Shown: positions 1-12,689 of the stretch, in pieces
Numbering within the stretch: the first letter of the stretch is position 1
How the letters are laid out: every line of letters begins with the position of its first letter
Translations under genes and position numbers: made by a program
Notes under the pieces: generated by a model
Database searches by the model: none
The model's input: the letters and a program-made list of their open reading frames with translations, nothing else
What the model was told of the DNA's origin: nothing
Source: Nereocystis luetkeana
Lineage: Eukaryota; Sar; Phaeophyceae; Laminariales; Laminariaceae
DNA: 64,000 nucleotides
Reading direction: 5' to 3'
NCBI GenBank assembly: GCA_031213475.1
Contig: JARUPZ010000013.1
Span: 10,270,794-10,334,793, forward strand

Positions 1-932
1 CCTCTCAAAATGAACCAAATCGGTTTTCAAGCCGACCCTGTTCCACATGGTGAATCTGCCCGGTCAGGCACCACGGCCCGACCCGCTACCGTGCTCGGCG
101 AGGCAATCGCCCGAGGTTCGTGACCATAGAGTGGAGGTGCAAGCGACCTCGCTCTTAAAAAACCCTGGTTTGCGTAGCGGTGTTGCACTGACCTGCCCGA
201 GCTCTCCCCAAGCCTCAAACCCAGCCAGGAATACATCCTCAACTCCGCTCGCAAAGTCACCCTCGCTTCCAACCCGGTTCATGTTCCCCACCCCGTCCGT
301 CTATCAACCAGTCAGCTCAGCTCTCCTCGGTGGTGCCCAGTGTGTATTGGTTGTTCTCCGCGCCGCGCGTGTTGCTGTTCGTTAGCCTCTGGGCTTATCT
401 CGCAGATATATATATCGAAGATGCCTGACCTCTGCTGTTTGCTTGCGGACGTCACCACCACGTTGGACCCTGAGGTGGTTCAGCGGATGTGGCACAAAAG
501 AAGGGAAAATCGACATCATGGAACCAATTTAGGTACCACGCTTCCCTCTACCTGGTCTCTACGCCTTTGGCCGTTAAAAAGAAACTGTCAACTGCAAGTC
601 TGTTCGAACAGACTTCAAGTCAACAACGGCTTCAACCAATCAGAAGAGGGCGAACAAAAGCGGAATGTGTCTTCTTGTCGGCATACTTTATCCTCCATGC
701 TGGTTGCCTGCCAACACGAGGAAACAGCTTGCACAGAAGCCCAGCGAGCGCACAGCAGCAGCAGTGTCACAGTGTCACACAATACACGGGTATACAGACA
801 CCTATCACAGAAGAAGCAAGCACCAGCTAGTTCTATTGTTGTCCGTACCCTGCGTTAGCTTGGCATGAGTCTGGGGCTCGATCGTGTCGGGTGTCGGGTG
901 TGTCAGTTGTTGTAGCAGACATAGAAGCATAC
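1..932. other. No assignable gene
   Basis: Several overlapping frames are open (340-858 plus; 64-291 minus) but none shows splice-supported structure or a known domain. The frame near 420 (M-P-D-L-C-C-L-L-A-D-V) could be an exon; this is a guess. Confidence 0.4.
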
Positions 933-1280
933 CTTTTTTTTTTTTTTTTTTTTTGCTCATCCCATTTATTATCTTCGCACATCTTCTTCTCTCTCTCCTT
1001 CCAACTCGTAACTCAGATCCGGGGTCACATAGCAGGCTCTTCTCCCCCCTTCCCGCTACGGTACGTGCCTTCATTTTTATCGCGAGAAGATTTCAGCCTT
1101 TTCTTCCCTCGTCGACTCGCATCGAATTGTGCCTACCCACGCTGCAAGGCGCTCTCAACAATTGAATCCCTTTTTTTATTTTTGCAAATAAAGTCAAAGT
1201 CCGACCCTCCTAGGGCTCGAACCCAGGACTCAAACAAGTAGAATTCGAGGTTAACCACTTGAACCACCGGGGCGACCGGC
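933..1280 (-). mobile_element. tRNA-headed SINE, full copy 1
   Basis: On the minus strand the head (GCCGGTCGCCCCGGTGG) has an A-box-like TTCAAGTGGTTAAC and a B-box GGTTCGAGCCC at about 1210-1225. Then come a TTTGCAAAAATAAA linker, a conserved body (TCGCGATAAAAATGAAGGCA, GAGAAGAGCCTGCTATGTGA, GATCTGAGTTACGAGTTGGA), AATAAATGGGATG and a poly-A tail (poly-T at 933-954 on the plus strand). Nearly identical to copy 2. Confidence 0.85.
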
Positions 1281-2104
1281 TACCTGGTAGAACACAACAG
1301 ACAGATACACAAGAAGTTACATTTTTTTTCACATGCCCACGCAAGTAACGGACGTTGATCGTACACAGCTGCTGTACTATTCGTACGAGTATTACTAATA
1401 ATAGGCATACACCACAGAGTCAGTATTTCACCGAGCGTCCTCCGCCCAGACCTCTGGACCTGGCCGTACAGAAGAGGAAAAAGAGGCCTACCATCATCAT
1501 CCCGAATCACGCAACTCTCCCGTGGGCCAAACAGGGTGCTGATATATATGCTGATTCATGCGCTGCGCGTTTGCCGTACGAGTACTTGTTACTAAAAACT
1601 TCGGGAAACGGACGACACATCCGACCCGACGCATCACGATCCATAGATACACATATTTTCTCATCCTCGTCTCGGTTGGTCGGTTCTTCCTTGTTGCAGT
1701 GTTGCAGTGTTGTTTTTATAAAAATAATGATGAAATACGTCAGCTGTGAGTTCGTCTGATTACACACATAGTTGATACTCAGCTTGTAAAATCGAGTTTT
1801 TTAGCCTTCGTTCACTTTTTTATGCGGCGGTTCGGCGGTTTGGGTTATTTAATATCGTCACATCGCTGCGAGTTGATGTTCCGCCTATTCATCATCCAAT
1901 AATAGTTAACCTGGTACAGACTTTTCGTGCAGCTGCTGTTTTACATGGTAGCGACCGTCAGCGGCTCATCAGACCTCGGACTGCATTCATGCATTGTATT
2001 GTTGTTGTGGCGATGAGTTAATGTGAGAACAACAACAGCAAAACAACAGGCCGCCCCTTGGCGCTACGTGCTCACTGCTGCTGCTGTGCTTACCACATAT
2101 ATAT

Positions 2105-3529
2105 GTGTGTGTGTGTGTGTGTTCTTCACATTAAACCGTTCTTTCTACCCGTCGACATCCAGCACAACCAGTGTCCGTGCCGATTCTTCCATCCTAGAAG
2201 AGATACAAGTTCTGTGGTCACAAAGCTACGCCACAGAGATACTACGTTGCCACGTGTGCAGTGTGAACTGCAGTGGGCAATGCAAAGCCATGTCATCATA
2301 CTAGATACGACAGGCACGACATACGCAATCTATGAAATAGTGAAACGAAAAGAAACAATCAAAGAGAAAACAAAAACAAGGTAGACAAGTCGAAAAAGAA
2401 GAAGAAGAAAAATGAAAGCAAAATCTAAGAGAAACAATCTGTCGTGCCCCCCCCCCCGCAGGCGAGGTGGCCTACACTTGAAAAAGAACGAGCTGGAAAA
2501 AAGAAGAAATAACAAAAAACACCACTGCTTGTGAACAGAGTAAGACAAAGACCCAAGGAGAAAGTAACAAGGAAAAATAACCAAGGGGAAATAACAGGCA
2601 GACCAAAGCCCAAAGCACCTTCTAGGTGGCGGCAGCAGCTTGTGGTACGAGTAGTATAGCCAGGTTCTCCCTGCTAATCCGCCTGGTACCTTGCTACCCA
2701 GACTGCCGTCTCCGCCCTGCGTTCGTCAACTATGCCCAGCCCCTTGGCGTCAGACAATACGAGCCGAGCAGAGCAGGTTCGTCTTCCAACCACGCCACAC
2801 GGCTCCTTGAGTACGGCTTATCAATCAGAAAAGGAAGAGGAAGAGAAGAAAATAATACCTGGTATGAAAATCACGGAGAGTCAGCGCAAGAAAGAAAAGG
2901 AAACAAAACTAAAAGAGAAGACAAGGGAAGACCACGTTCGAGCCAGCTGCACCAGTTGGTAGCACTAGTAGTATGTGGTCATATTCTACTTCCTAGTCGA
3001 CTTGGTGCCTTGCTACCCTGTCTGCCATCTCCTTCCTACTTTCGTCTACCGCCGTTTCCCTTCTACCCCTCCTGTTCCCCCCCCTCTCCGCATTCACTCG
3101 GTCGGGCTTTATGCCACTTCTCCTGTTGCCCCCTCCCCCCCCGTTCCTTTGGGCACCATCCACGGCGGATGCGCGGCGCTGTCTACTCATCTCAGCCTCA
3201 GCCTCGTGCCACCTCACCATGAACCATTCGGCTGCTTCAAGGATCCCCCGGTACCACTTCCCCACCTTTTTGGCTGCAGTGGACCACAACGCGGTCTCAA
3301 CTCCAAACACCAAGGGGGCAACTTCCGTTGACCCTTCGGTGGCTCGGAACTCCCTAAGGTCTTCGACTATGCATCTATGCCATGTAGCAACGTATAGTAT
3401 CTCTGTGGCGTAGCTTCGTGACCACAGAAGAACTTGTATCTATCTCTTCTGGGATTGAAGCATCGGCGCGGACACTGGTTGGAAATTGGTGCTGGATGTC
3501 GACGGGTAGAAAGAACGAACACACACACG
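2105..3529 (-). mobile_element. TIR DNA transposon, copy A
   Basis: Sequence 2118-2260 (GTTCTTCACATTAAACC, a GTCGACATCCAGCACAAC block, TCTGTGGTCACAAAGC) reappears inverted at 3374-3525, giving terminal inverted repeats of about 140 bp. The outer ends are GTGTGTG and CACACAC. The body matches copy B at 40347-41829 closely over its whole length. The minus strand has a reading frame (2993 to about 3400) shared with copy B. I see no DDE or other transposase motif, so the copy is probably non-autonomous or of an unrecognised family. A 7-bp insertion (TA-CCTGG-TA at 2856-2864) is absent from copy B. Confidence 0.75.
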
Positions 3530-3922
3530 ACGTGCTGCGTGGCTGCGTGCGATCAAAGATGCATACCTGGTATACCGTATGTTACGGGTGGATTTTGACC
3601 CCTGCTAGACTGCGCCACCCGAAAAAAAAACGGCGCTTCTCAACGGTCTCCTGCATATCTCTATACTAGCTGTATCTTCGCGTGCGAGAGAACGTTATTA
3701 TGCGCTCGTCACACACAACAAAAAAACGACCTAAAAAAGTACAGCCAAGCTATCGTATAATACCAGGTGCGTCACAGTCACAATCAATCCGTGTGTCTCT
3801 GGTGTGTGGCAGCGTGCGGTGCCTCTGTGTGTGTACCTGGTACATGTGTGTTGTGGTTGTTCTTGTACCTGGTACGTAATAATAATAGCAAGAAACAAAT
3901 ATAGTATCATCAATAATTATTC

Positions 3923-3953
<31 letters not shown>

Positions 3954-4829
3954 GTATAGTACACGGCGGCTATACTCACTACGTACGACATACATACGTC
4001 GCCAACATAGATAGCAGGTAGATAGATGCACGCCAAGCACAGGCACCTCTTTCTGAAGTCACACTTCTTCTGTGGATCGTCATCTCTCCTGGCACTCTTG
4101 CCTTCTCCACATCACAATTGGCGGCGTCGAAAGGATTACATCATCCAGGGTGGCCTGGAAGCCACACCAGCAGGAGCGCCACAGCGCCACAGCGGTCTCA
4201 CGGCGGGTTTCTCAGAGCTGGAAGGCGATTCGGCGATGGTCTCAGGTGATTGGGCCAAGTTGCCCCCCGCGCTAAAAGTTCATCACTCAGGGGGGGCTTG
4301 CGTGTTGTGCCGGAATTCACGGACCGAGCATTCCTCCACACGCATCGATCCGCCAATTATTTGACATCGTACGCGCGGCTGCAGCGGAGGTTGTATTATT
4401 GGTGTGGGCAATGAGGAGGGGGCCACTGGATACGTTGATGAGGAATACTGGTAGGATTTATGTGGGGAATGGAAATTGGAAACGGCTGGCAGAGAAGCGT
4501 ATGAGGAATACTACTGTAGTGCTGATTTACGGAAAGATATTCGGTGTGTGTTAGAATGGCATCTACGGAAGGCAAGCACAATAATAATAATAATAATACT
4601 GGGGGGGGGGGGGTATATATGTAGCGGTGGAATGGGGAGTGGGAAGTCGCTGGATATACTGTGGGGGTATAGTGGTGCAATGGGGATTGCGTTGTTTTCA
4701 GGGGGGGTGGGCGGGGCCTGTGCAGCGGCGCAATAGAGATTGCGCGGCTATAATCTACGTATGTTTCACGTTTCGCCCCGCCCTCACCCGCTCAGTACGA
4801 TATACTGCAGGTAAAACACCTTTTCACAC
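3530..4829. other. Intergenic, repeats only
   Basis: Contains TACCTGGTA words (3566, 3836, 3869), an AAT microsatellite at 3925-3955 and G-runs near 4600 and 4700. No coding region supported. Confidence 0.5.
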
Positions 4830-4938
4830 TATTACGGGGGGCCATAGTTAACAGGACCAAATATTGTTAGTAAAAATGGTTAAACATGTAGGTTTTTATG
4901 TATACCATAGGTCCTGTTAACTATGGTCCCCCGTAATA
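4830..4938. mobile_element. MITE-1, copy 1
   Basis: Palindromic element flanked by TA: TATTACGGGGGGCCATAG on the left and CTATGGTCCCCCGTAATA on the right, arms of about 35 bp. Between them lies the family core, CCAAATATTG...TTTTTATGTATACC. Length is about 105 bp. The TA flanks and terminal inversion fit a Tc1/mariner-type non-autonomous element (inference). This copy has no 7-bp insertion. Confidence 0.8.
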
Positions 4939-4989
4939 TTAATACGAGAGGACAAGAAGAAAAAAAACGTTCAAAAAAAGACAGAATAA

Positions 4990-5245
4990 ATAATAAATCG
5001 TTACCTAGTATGAGTGATCCATCCATGTGTTGAAGATCATGCTGCACATTGTCGGATGGCAAGAAGAGAAATAATAAGAAGGAAGGAGCAAATACAGCAA
5101 ATAAATAGAGTAGACAAGCCGAAAGTTGGCACGGAAGGGAGGTAGACTTGGTGCATGGGTTTCCTTTTGTTTCCGAGGTTTTCTTCTTTCGGGAAAGTTA
5201 TGAGTGATCCATGTTGAAGATCATGCTGCACATTGTCGGATGACA
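4990..5245 (-). repeat. Repeat R5, two direct copies
   Basis: GATCATGCTGCACATTGTCGGATGGCAAG occurs at about 5032-5061 and again at about 5219-5245. The sequence between resembles 29966-30150 inverted. Fragments also lie at 6118-6155, 61866-61945, 63597-63650 and 63690-63770 (the last two inverted to each other). R5 fragments lie next to MITE-1 copies 1, 2 and 9, and about 200 bp from copy 10. Confidence 0.6.
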
Positions 5246-6203
5246 AGAGAAATAATAAATCGTGGGAAGGGTATTTCGTCTCCCCGACTTCGGAAAATAA
5301 AGAATTACCTCTATTTCCAGCACGGTTTTACTTGATCACACTTTTCGTTTTCACTACACGTACGATATTTTAATTATCGTAGGTAATAATAGAACCCGAT
5401 CACAGAGGGAGGGGACGGAATTCAGGATAACTATAGTTGTATATCTGAACTGGCTTGGAAGAGGCGGCTTCTCCTGTTCAGGAGACTTCTTGTGTTGTTG
5501 TTGTTGTATATACTCTGTATATAGTCCTCCTCTTCATGGTGAGAGATGGGAAAGGGAGTAGTAGTCGTTGATAGTGGTCCGATAAAAGGGCTTGGTTCAA
5601 GGCATCAAGCGTACTCTGCTCTCTACCTTTCTATCAAGCCGCTAGACGGGTGAAGGCACACTTACGTGTCCGAGGAACTTTCCTCGGCACTCGTCTACTT
5701 TTCTCCTATCGGATATCCTAACCACACGTTTTACTACAACAAATGAAACTTCAGAGGCCCGGCGGCGGGAATATTATTCCTCAGGCGTTACTTGGCTTTA
5801 TATCATAAAGCACTTCTAAAATGTTATAGCCCAATGCTTCTCCATATCACATTAGCCCACTCTGGGTAGCCATATATTATGCAGACCACACGGCTGTCCG
5901 ATGCATGATATAAAGCAGTTATAAACCGACCATTTTGATGTACAGCGGGTTTTTGGTAGATGCTTCTCAGGAGGTAGGAGTTGTTGTTTTTCTGGTGGAT
6001 GAGATGGAAGGATGTTGGTTGCGGTAATCTTCATGTTGTGCGTAATATCGGTTTTGATTTGTCGTATGATACTGCTGCGCTTGTTCAGGTGAGTTCTTCA
6101 CTTTCTGATCCCAGTCTTTTTTAGAACAACACTACACTTTGTCGGATGGCAAGCATAATAATGTAAAGGGCCTCATCCGAAAAAACGGCGCAGGAGATAT
6201 CAT

Positions 6204-6308
6204 CGGGGACCATAGTAAATAGGACCAAATATTGGTCGTAAAAAAAAGGTAAATATATAGGTTTTTGTATGTACCGTAGGTCCTATTTACTATGACCCCC
6301 CGCAATAG
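6204..6308. mobile_element. MITE-1, copy 2
   Basis: Arms CGGGGACCATAGTAAATAGG and CCTATTTACTATGACCCCCC surround the family core. The left terminal TTA is degraded. A repeat-R5 fragment lies just upstream, at 6118-6155. Confidence 0.75.
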
Positions 6309-6539
6309 GAGATGCGGCTGTTCAAAACAACGTAATGAGTCTGTAAAGTTCCCCACACCTCGTAGCGAGGCCTACTGTTCGCGTCACGGACAGTGTTATT
6401 TTCTGGAACGCCCGCCGAAAGAGAGGCCAAAAACCAAAAACAGAAAAGGACACGGGACCGAAATAAACGCAACAAGAAGCACTATTAATAGGAGCACTGT
6501 AACCTGTAAAAAAAGGACGTGCAGAAACCCGAAATAAAG

Positions 6540-7580
6540 TCAGAGGAGATACCACAGCAACTGAATGCACAAGAGGGAGGCGGCACTCAGGGTGCGACCT
6601 AGTGCGTAGGGGCATATAAGACCAAGGCCGTGTCGGGCCCGAGGGTATACGCGTGCAGGGCCGGTCATGAAATCACGGCGAATACGATGGAGGTGCGCAA
6701 ACGAGAGCACCACACGAAGAGGGTGGAGAAGACACGACAAAACCGTCATGAACGTTCCTGGAAGTATGCCCAGGGGGTTTGATAGGGCCTGTGAGGGGAG
6801 TGAACACTGTTCCACCCGGGAGGGGTGAACAAATGGTGGGAACAACACCAGCAAACGGAACAAGTTAGCTCAACCAGAATCAAAGAATTGGCCGAAGAGA
6901 TCGTCACGAAGTTACTCGGGTGGGCAGGCCTAAATTGTCTAGTTCGATGTGGACAACGGGTTGTGTCCCTACAGCTTAGCATGCAGATGTGCTACATTCA
7001 GCGGCTACATCGTAGAAAAGGCGGGTGTGCCAGGGACATAAGGGTCATGAAGAAACTTATTGCGCCCTCAAATAGAACCAGATGGGATATTTAGCAAGTC
7101 ATGCATGTGCACCAGAAGCAGGAAACATATAGGACGTGTCCTATAGACACTCGATCGGGGCAGAGAAAACCAGGCAGTAATATTAGTATACTGCTCCAAG
7201 TGGGAATGTGGTAGCACCCCGGGGCAGCGGCCTGAACGAAGAGGAGGCAACAGGAAACGGTTGTGGGAAGTTGAAGAAAAAACAGAGGTCTCCCCAAAGG
7301 ACAATACCACAGATCGACGGTGGTATATGTTCAAGTATAATCCCAAACGCTCCCGAAAGTACAATATCGCGATCCGCAGGCTGTCGCGAAAAGAGGCAAG
7401 CGGAATCGGCGGTGGTAGGTTTGAGGGAAAATATACCAAAATGTGCGCTGTCACTGAAGTACAGCAGCCCTCGTGAGAGGAGGCGAGCGAAACCGGCAGT
7501 GGTACATTGAAGCAGCACACTAATTCAACACCAGAAGAAGCGCCATTGGTCGAAGGGCAAAAGAGAGAAAACAACGCACG
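6540..7580 (+). other. Possible decayed coding element with internal repeats
   Basis: A frame at about 6800-7094 looks coding (N-K-W-W-E-Q-H-Q-Q-T-E, I-K-E-L-A-E-E-I-V-T-K). A second frame ends at 7476. A block like GAGGAGGCAANNGGAAACGG...GTGG is repeated imperfectly at about 7239, 7389 and 7472. No family motif; it may be an old transposon. Confidence 0.25.
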
Positions 7581-8362
7581 CTGAGACTAACGAAAGCAGT
7601 GTCCCAAACCGGGTCTGAGACACGTATACGAAGTACACAACACAATGAAACAACAGTAGTACGAACGTAGAAAAAAGAAAGACTGTAGTTGTACAGGGCA
7701 CCTATAAGAAGAAAATGAGCAATAAGAAAGGCAAGCTGAGCTTAAAATGATAATAAGAAATGCGGGGGTCATTGTACTGACTTGAGACATTGGTGTAGAA
7801 CGCACTCATTCTCAAAAAAAAAATCAGCCGGCGCCAGCTTTCCTGTCTCTTACTGGGTGTCCTGTGTACTGCCGTGTGGTTACTCCTCGTATACTACTAT
7901 GCCTGGTATAAAATACTATACGATTACCACTTTTTTGTACTCACCCACTCCTATTATACTGCTACAAGTACTACTTCACTACAACAGCAGTGGGGGGCCG
8001 ACCTCAATTTTCCATGATGGCGTCCAGGCTTGCAGTAAAGAAATATGTATGTGCCCTCATCAACTGTAAAACAGTTGTACATTTCTTGTATCCTGGTTTA
8101 TTTTTGTTCTCGGCCCGAATCCGACCATTTCAGCCCTTCCTGTGTTTCTTATTTTTGCTTCGCAAAAGAACGCATCTCACGGGCGAGAAACAAACGGAGA
8201 ACACACCTCTCGCAGATGTTAACCGCACGGGTGTGTATGTGTGTTCTTTGTGGGTGTATGTGTGTGTCGTTCTTTGGGGGCAGGGGCGAGAGGGCATTGA
8301 CTGACCCGACTGTGTCAGCATCTTGACGGCACAAACAGTAGTCTTCTTGACGGCAAAACACT

Positions 8363-8570
8363 GGTGACACGTTGTGTTTTTTTTACGTTTCTTGCATAGT
8401 GCCAAACTCTGGGGCTCCCTCGTTTCTCGTTTTGGGCAGGAGTGGATCATTTCTGTTTTTAATATGACTGCTTCTCAACTTGTAGCCCCCAGTTTGAGCT
8501 GTGTTTTACACGCCCAATTTCCTAATGCTGTTTCTTCTATTTGAGCATTTCTCTCTTAAAATAATACCAG
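8363..8570. repeat. Direct-repeat pair, first copy
   Basis: GCATAGTGCCAAACTCTGGG through CCCCCAGTTTGAGCTGTG and TTTGAGCATTTCTCT recurs with about 80 percent identity (by eye) at 9166-9345. The two copies are about 800 bp apart, with a SINE fragment between them. Not recognised as a known family. Confidence 0.6.
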
Positions 8571-8667
8571 GTACAGTACTAGGTACTTCTTGAATGCGGG
8601 CACCTACTACTTGCTGTATACTACCAGCTACGTGCTAATATTCTACTCTTGCTACTCGTGCTACTTT

Positions 8668-8832
8668 TTTCCCCCTCGTCCCATCTAACATCTTCACCCT
8701 CTTCTTATCTCTCCCACCTGGTCGCAACTTAGAGCCGGGGTCACAAAGCAGGCTCTTCTCCCTCCTTCCCATCGCTCACTGTGCTTCCCTTGAACTTTAT
8801 CGCGAAAATACTTCAGATCAGCCCTTTCTTCC
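8668..8832 (-). mobile_element. SINE body fragment
   Basis: Minus-strand body fragment: AAAGGGCTG, TCGCGATAAA, GAGAAGAGCCTGCTTTGTGA, then degraded GACCAGGTGGGAGAGATAAG and GATGGGA. The head is missing. Confidence 0.65.
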
Positions 8833-9165
8833 CTACTGCCTGGTACTATTATTCTGCGAATACTTCAACAGACTATATTACTATTCATACCTGGCAGACT
8901 GCTGTAACAAGTAAAGTGTACATATGATATTGGTAGTTAAATTACATCAACATAACAACCGTGTCAACCATCAACAGCAACTACAACATTGTTTTTGCGT
9001 TATTACAGCACACAACTGTACCGTGGTACCGCTCTTTAGGTAGCTGTACCAGGTACAGATATTATTTTGTTTATGCGTCCGTCTGTCATGCTCACTTTTT
9101 TATTCCTGGTAGGACTATTTTCGTGCGCTTTCCCCCAAGAGAGAGCAACAAAGCATATACCCTTC

Positions 9166-9345
9166 TTACATAGTACCAAACTCTGGGGCTCGCTCGTTTC
9201 CCATGTCGGGTAGGAGTCGATCGCTTTCCTGTTTTTAGAATGACTGTTTCTTATCTCGCTGCCCCCAGTTTGAGCTGTGTTTATACGCCAAATTCCCCAA
9301 TGTTTTTTTTCAATTTGAGCCTTTCTCTGTTTATATGAGAGATAC
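9166..9345. repeat. Direct-repeat pair, second copy
   Basis: Partner of the 8363-8570 copy: ACATAGTACCAAACTCTGGG, CCCCCAGTTTGAGCTGTGTT, TTTGAGCCTTTCTCTG. Confidence 0.6.
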
Positions 9346-9429
9346 GTAGCTTCACTGGGCCAGCTCTCCGTCGATACGACGACCCAGCGAGGCACGGGTA
9401 ACCCACAAGAAGAGAAAGAGTCGAGGAGT

Positions 9430-11397
9430 TTGGCCAAGGCCCGGCAAAGGAGTCAATCGGGACCAGGGGCTACTGCATTCCTAAGGGCGAGAACTGTCGA
9501 CTCGGCCAGAGTCATCCCACCGTCAGAGCTCGTGGCTGCGGGACGGCGGTTGCTGGGGGTTGAGGAGTTATGGGAGGCCCGCCAGAACACCGGGGACAGG
9601 GTTAATACCTCCCCGCTACCAGAATGCCCAGGGATCTATCCTCCTCACACAGCCCACCGTCGCCTGTTGTGACCCCTACATGCTCAAGCGGCCGCGGCGA
9701 CACCTAGGGGTGAGAGAGGGGGGGGAACCGGCCGCGAAGGGTATACAAGGTCGGCCGAGCGAGGTCGGAGAGAGGACGTTACGAGCAACCAGGGTTGGGA
9801 GACGAGTTGATGCGGATTGGGGGGCGGGGGGCGGGCCCTGCGTGCGGTACACGCGGCGAAGGGTAGGCGTGCGTCGGTGCCTACGAGCACAAAGCCGGAG
9901 CTCCAAGACCGCGAGCGGAGTTTGCACCTCAACAAGGGACTAAGCCAACCCGGCGGGAGGGGGGAAAAATCCCAAAGAAATCACCCCCCCGGGCGCTGGC
10001 TTCATCCTTCCACAAGTGACCTCTCTTTTTCCTACCCAAACTCAACGTTCTTTTTTCCGACTTCCACGCGGACAAGTCTTCCGGCGGGGGGAAAGTGCGT
10101 CGCCTGCAGCTGTTGGTCAAAGGGAGAACTGAGACACAGAGAGCGAATCTCGGAAGCGGAGGGTGGGGGGCACGAGGGGAAGGGCAGTGAACCCCGGTGG
10201 CTCGGAGATCGGACGATTGAGAAGGGAGAGCGGAGAGCCTAACGCACGACAAGAGAGGGTTTGCGGGGAACGCGGGGGGGGAGTCTACGGTACCTGTATG
10301 CGCGGCACCAACTTGAGCTCGATGCTTTCTGAGGGCGTCGGGTGGAGCGTCCGGGAGAGCGACGCGACCCAGCGCCTTCCTCGGCGACGTCCCACAGGCA
10401 ACGTGGGCTCCAACGAGAGTATTCATCAGCATACTTGTCATGTGGACACGGGGACCACGTGCGACACGCGCGTTGTGCTGGTGGAGGCATTCGCTAGGCG
10501 CGCGGCACCAGCACCCCCTCCGTTACCCACAGTAGCCGATTGCGGGGTCTAGCGCCCGTGATAGGACGCGTTGGAGGTGGCGATTCAAGAGATCCCGGGT
10601 CTTCGCAGTCGAGCCGTACGGATGATGCGGGAGAAGGGATCACAATTGACGCAGACCTGCCTAGGTGAAGGCTTTGGTGCGGATGGAGTCAAAATAGCCC
10701 GGGAGGGGGGGCACCACTCGACGCCTTTTCCCTGGAAAATCTGCGGCAAATCTTAAGAATAGCCGCAGCTGGCTGGTGCATGTGCGCGCGTCTGAGCGTT
10801 CGCCATGTGCTGGGCACCCCCAACCACGCCTTGAGAGAGAACCGATTGACCAGCAACTTGTCGAGGCCGAACTTGGTCCAAGCGGACGATGAAGCTGTGA
10901 TGCTGTTCTGACGGCCCTGGTGCACCCGCCTGATGGTCGTACCGAGGGGTGATACAAGCTCGCGTTTGTCTAGAGCGGAAACATAGCCCTCCTGCTCCCC
11001 TGGTTAATCGCGTGCACCAGGCGAGGGGACACATGGCTGAGGAATGCCGCCCCAAGAAGTTTCGGAAGAAGGCTAAGCACGATGGTGCGCCATCAGCGCC
11101 GTCATTACGCAGGAAAGGTTAACGTCGCAGCACGCACCCCCGTGGCGAGGTCCCTCTCGGCCGGCAACGAAGAGAGCTGGGGTACGCTGGTGGCGAACCT
11201 CCCGTCTAGATATAACGCCGCCGTTTCCACGGTGGCAGTTCCGGTGGCGTCGGCGGTGGGTTGCCACCGAAGTAGAGGAAAGAGGAAACGTATCCCCCCG
11301 AAATATGTTCCCACTTCAGAGTTATTGGAGTCTTCCCTGTGACCACGGACTCGATTTTGGCGAGAGTTGTTGATCAACGACAGCAACAACAACAACG

Positions 11398-11428
<31 letters not shown>

Positions 11429-12110
11429 CCCCCAGGTACTCTCTTTGACGAATACTGGTATCAGCTTACGCGGTGCTCTACCCTGCCTCAGGAACGGCGG
11501 TCAACGCTTCGCGCACACCCCAACCCGTCATCCGCTGCAGCATCGGGTGGGAGAACGTTTGACAAAGGTGTAGTTGTCGTTGTGGGGCTGGTGTTAAAAG
11601 TACACTGCCCCTCTCCGCTAGCCCTACTTTGGTGCGAGGGAGAACAGGCTCACCCAAGCCGATTCCCGGCGTGGAAAGGTTTTGCTGGGGTTTAAGCCAC
11701 AGGCCCAGATGAGGTAGATGGATGTCCACTATTGTGTCGAGCCTGGTGAGACGGTTGAGTCGAGTGTCGGTGACTGGCTGCGGACAGCGGGAGAGGGTAT
11801 CGATATTTTACCGATGGCAGTGTCTTTTGCGCCATTCCGGGAGGTGCTGCATGTAGAAGCCGACAGGGGCCTCAGGCAGCAACTAGTTAACGCGGGCGTC
11901 GCGCTCACCAACCTTGGCGATGTTCTCAAGGGCATCGTGGTCGGAAGAAAGGGAGGAATTTGGCAACATGCGGTAAAACCATGGGTATTGCGGAAACGTT
12001 TTGAGGGCCCAGATGATGCTTCCAGCCTCAACGTTTGGGAGGGTTCTCCGAACGTTTGGAATCTAGGGTTGCGCGGCTGATGAAATGGAGGAGCGGGCAG
12101 ACCCTTGAAA
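9430..12110 (+). pseudogene. GC-rich island, possible decayed retroelement
   Basis: Base composition rises sharply relative to both sides, and several medium frames are open without forming one protein. Around 10650-10880 a plus frame with one stop reads I-T-I-D-A-D-L-P, then F-S-L-E-N-L-R-Q-I-L, then V-R-H-V-L-G-T-P-N-H...L-S-R. This resembles the end of a retroelement RNase H, where V-R-H-V-P-G-x-x-N-x-x-A-D-x-L-S-R is typical. A CAA microsatellite lies at 11380-11429. The frame at 11718-12080 is not recognised. Decay makes strand and boundaries uncertain. Confidence 0.3.
11380..11429. repeat. CAA microsatellite
   Basis: Uninterrupted CAA/AAC units, after a short imperfect CAACAACGACAA lead. 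Confidence 0.85.
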
Positions 12111-12347
12111 AGGGTTTTGCTTCAAGGTGGAGCCGGAAAGATCGCGACCTGAGGCACGATACCATCTGCAAGGGGTGGGAATTTCCTTTCCGTCACTACA
12201 GGTTGGACGTGTAGGCGTGTAGACGGGACCCCCCCCCCCCCATTTCGAGTTTTTAGTTGAAGGTGGGAAAAAGGGCAGACCTTCTGAGCCAAAAACGGTT
12301 GAAATTCAGGCAGAGAGTACTCGTAGTCAGATAGTCATTCGCCCCCG

Positions 12348-12680
12348 TAATCTAGTGGCTACCCTCGAATGCTGTTAATAATAGAATTGGTCCTGGAGTT
12401 CGAGTCCCACCGGGGTGAGGTGTGGAATTTATTTGCAAAAATGTTATTAAAAAAGCAACCAACTGCTTGAGAGCGCCTAACGGCGCATGGGTAGGCGCGA
12501 ATCGACGCGAGTTGGCGAGGGAAGAAAGGGCTGCACGGTGTGATCTTCTCGCGATAAAACAGGCAAGGCACGAACCTTGACTGGGTGGGAGGGAGAAGAG
12601 CCTGCTTTGTGAAGCCGCATCTGAGTTACGACTAAAAGGGAGGAAAAAAAGTGGATATAATAATTGGGATGGGAAACAAT
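12348..12680 (+). mobile_element. SINE with a different tRNA-like head
   Basis: The head is CCCCCGTAATCTAGTGGCTA...GAGTTCGAGTCCCACCGGGG, unlike the head of copies 1 and 2. The body is the same family: TTTGCAAAAATG, TTGAGAGCGCCTAACGG, TCTTCTCGCGATAAAACAGG, GAGAAGAGCCTGCTTTGTGA, TCTGAGTTACGA. A GTTAATAATAGA-like insertion interrupts the anticodon region. Confidence 0.75.
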
Positions 12681-12689
12681 TAAAAGAAA

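Noticed and set aside
12348..12420. A tRNA-like gene with a variable arm
   Set aside because: It is continuous with the SINE body and has an insertion in the anticodon region.
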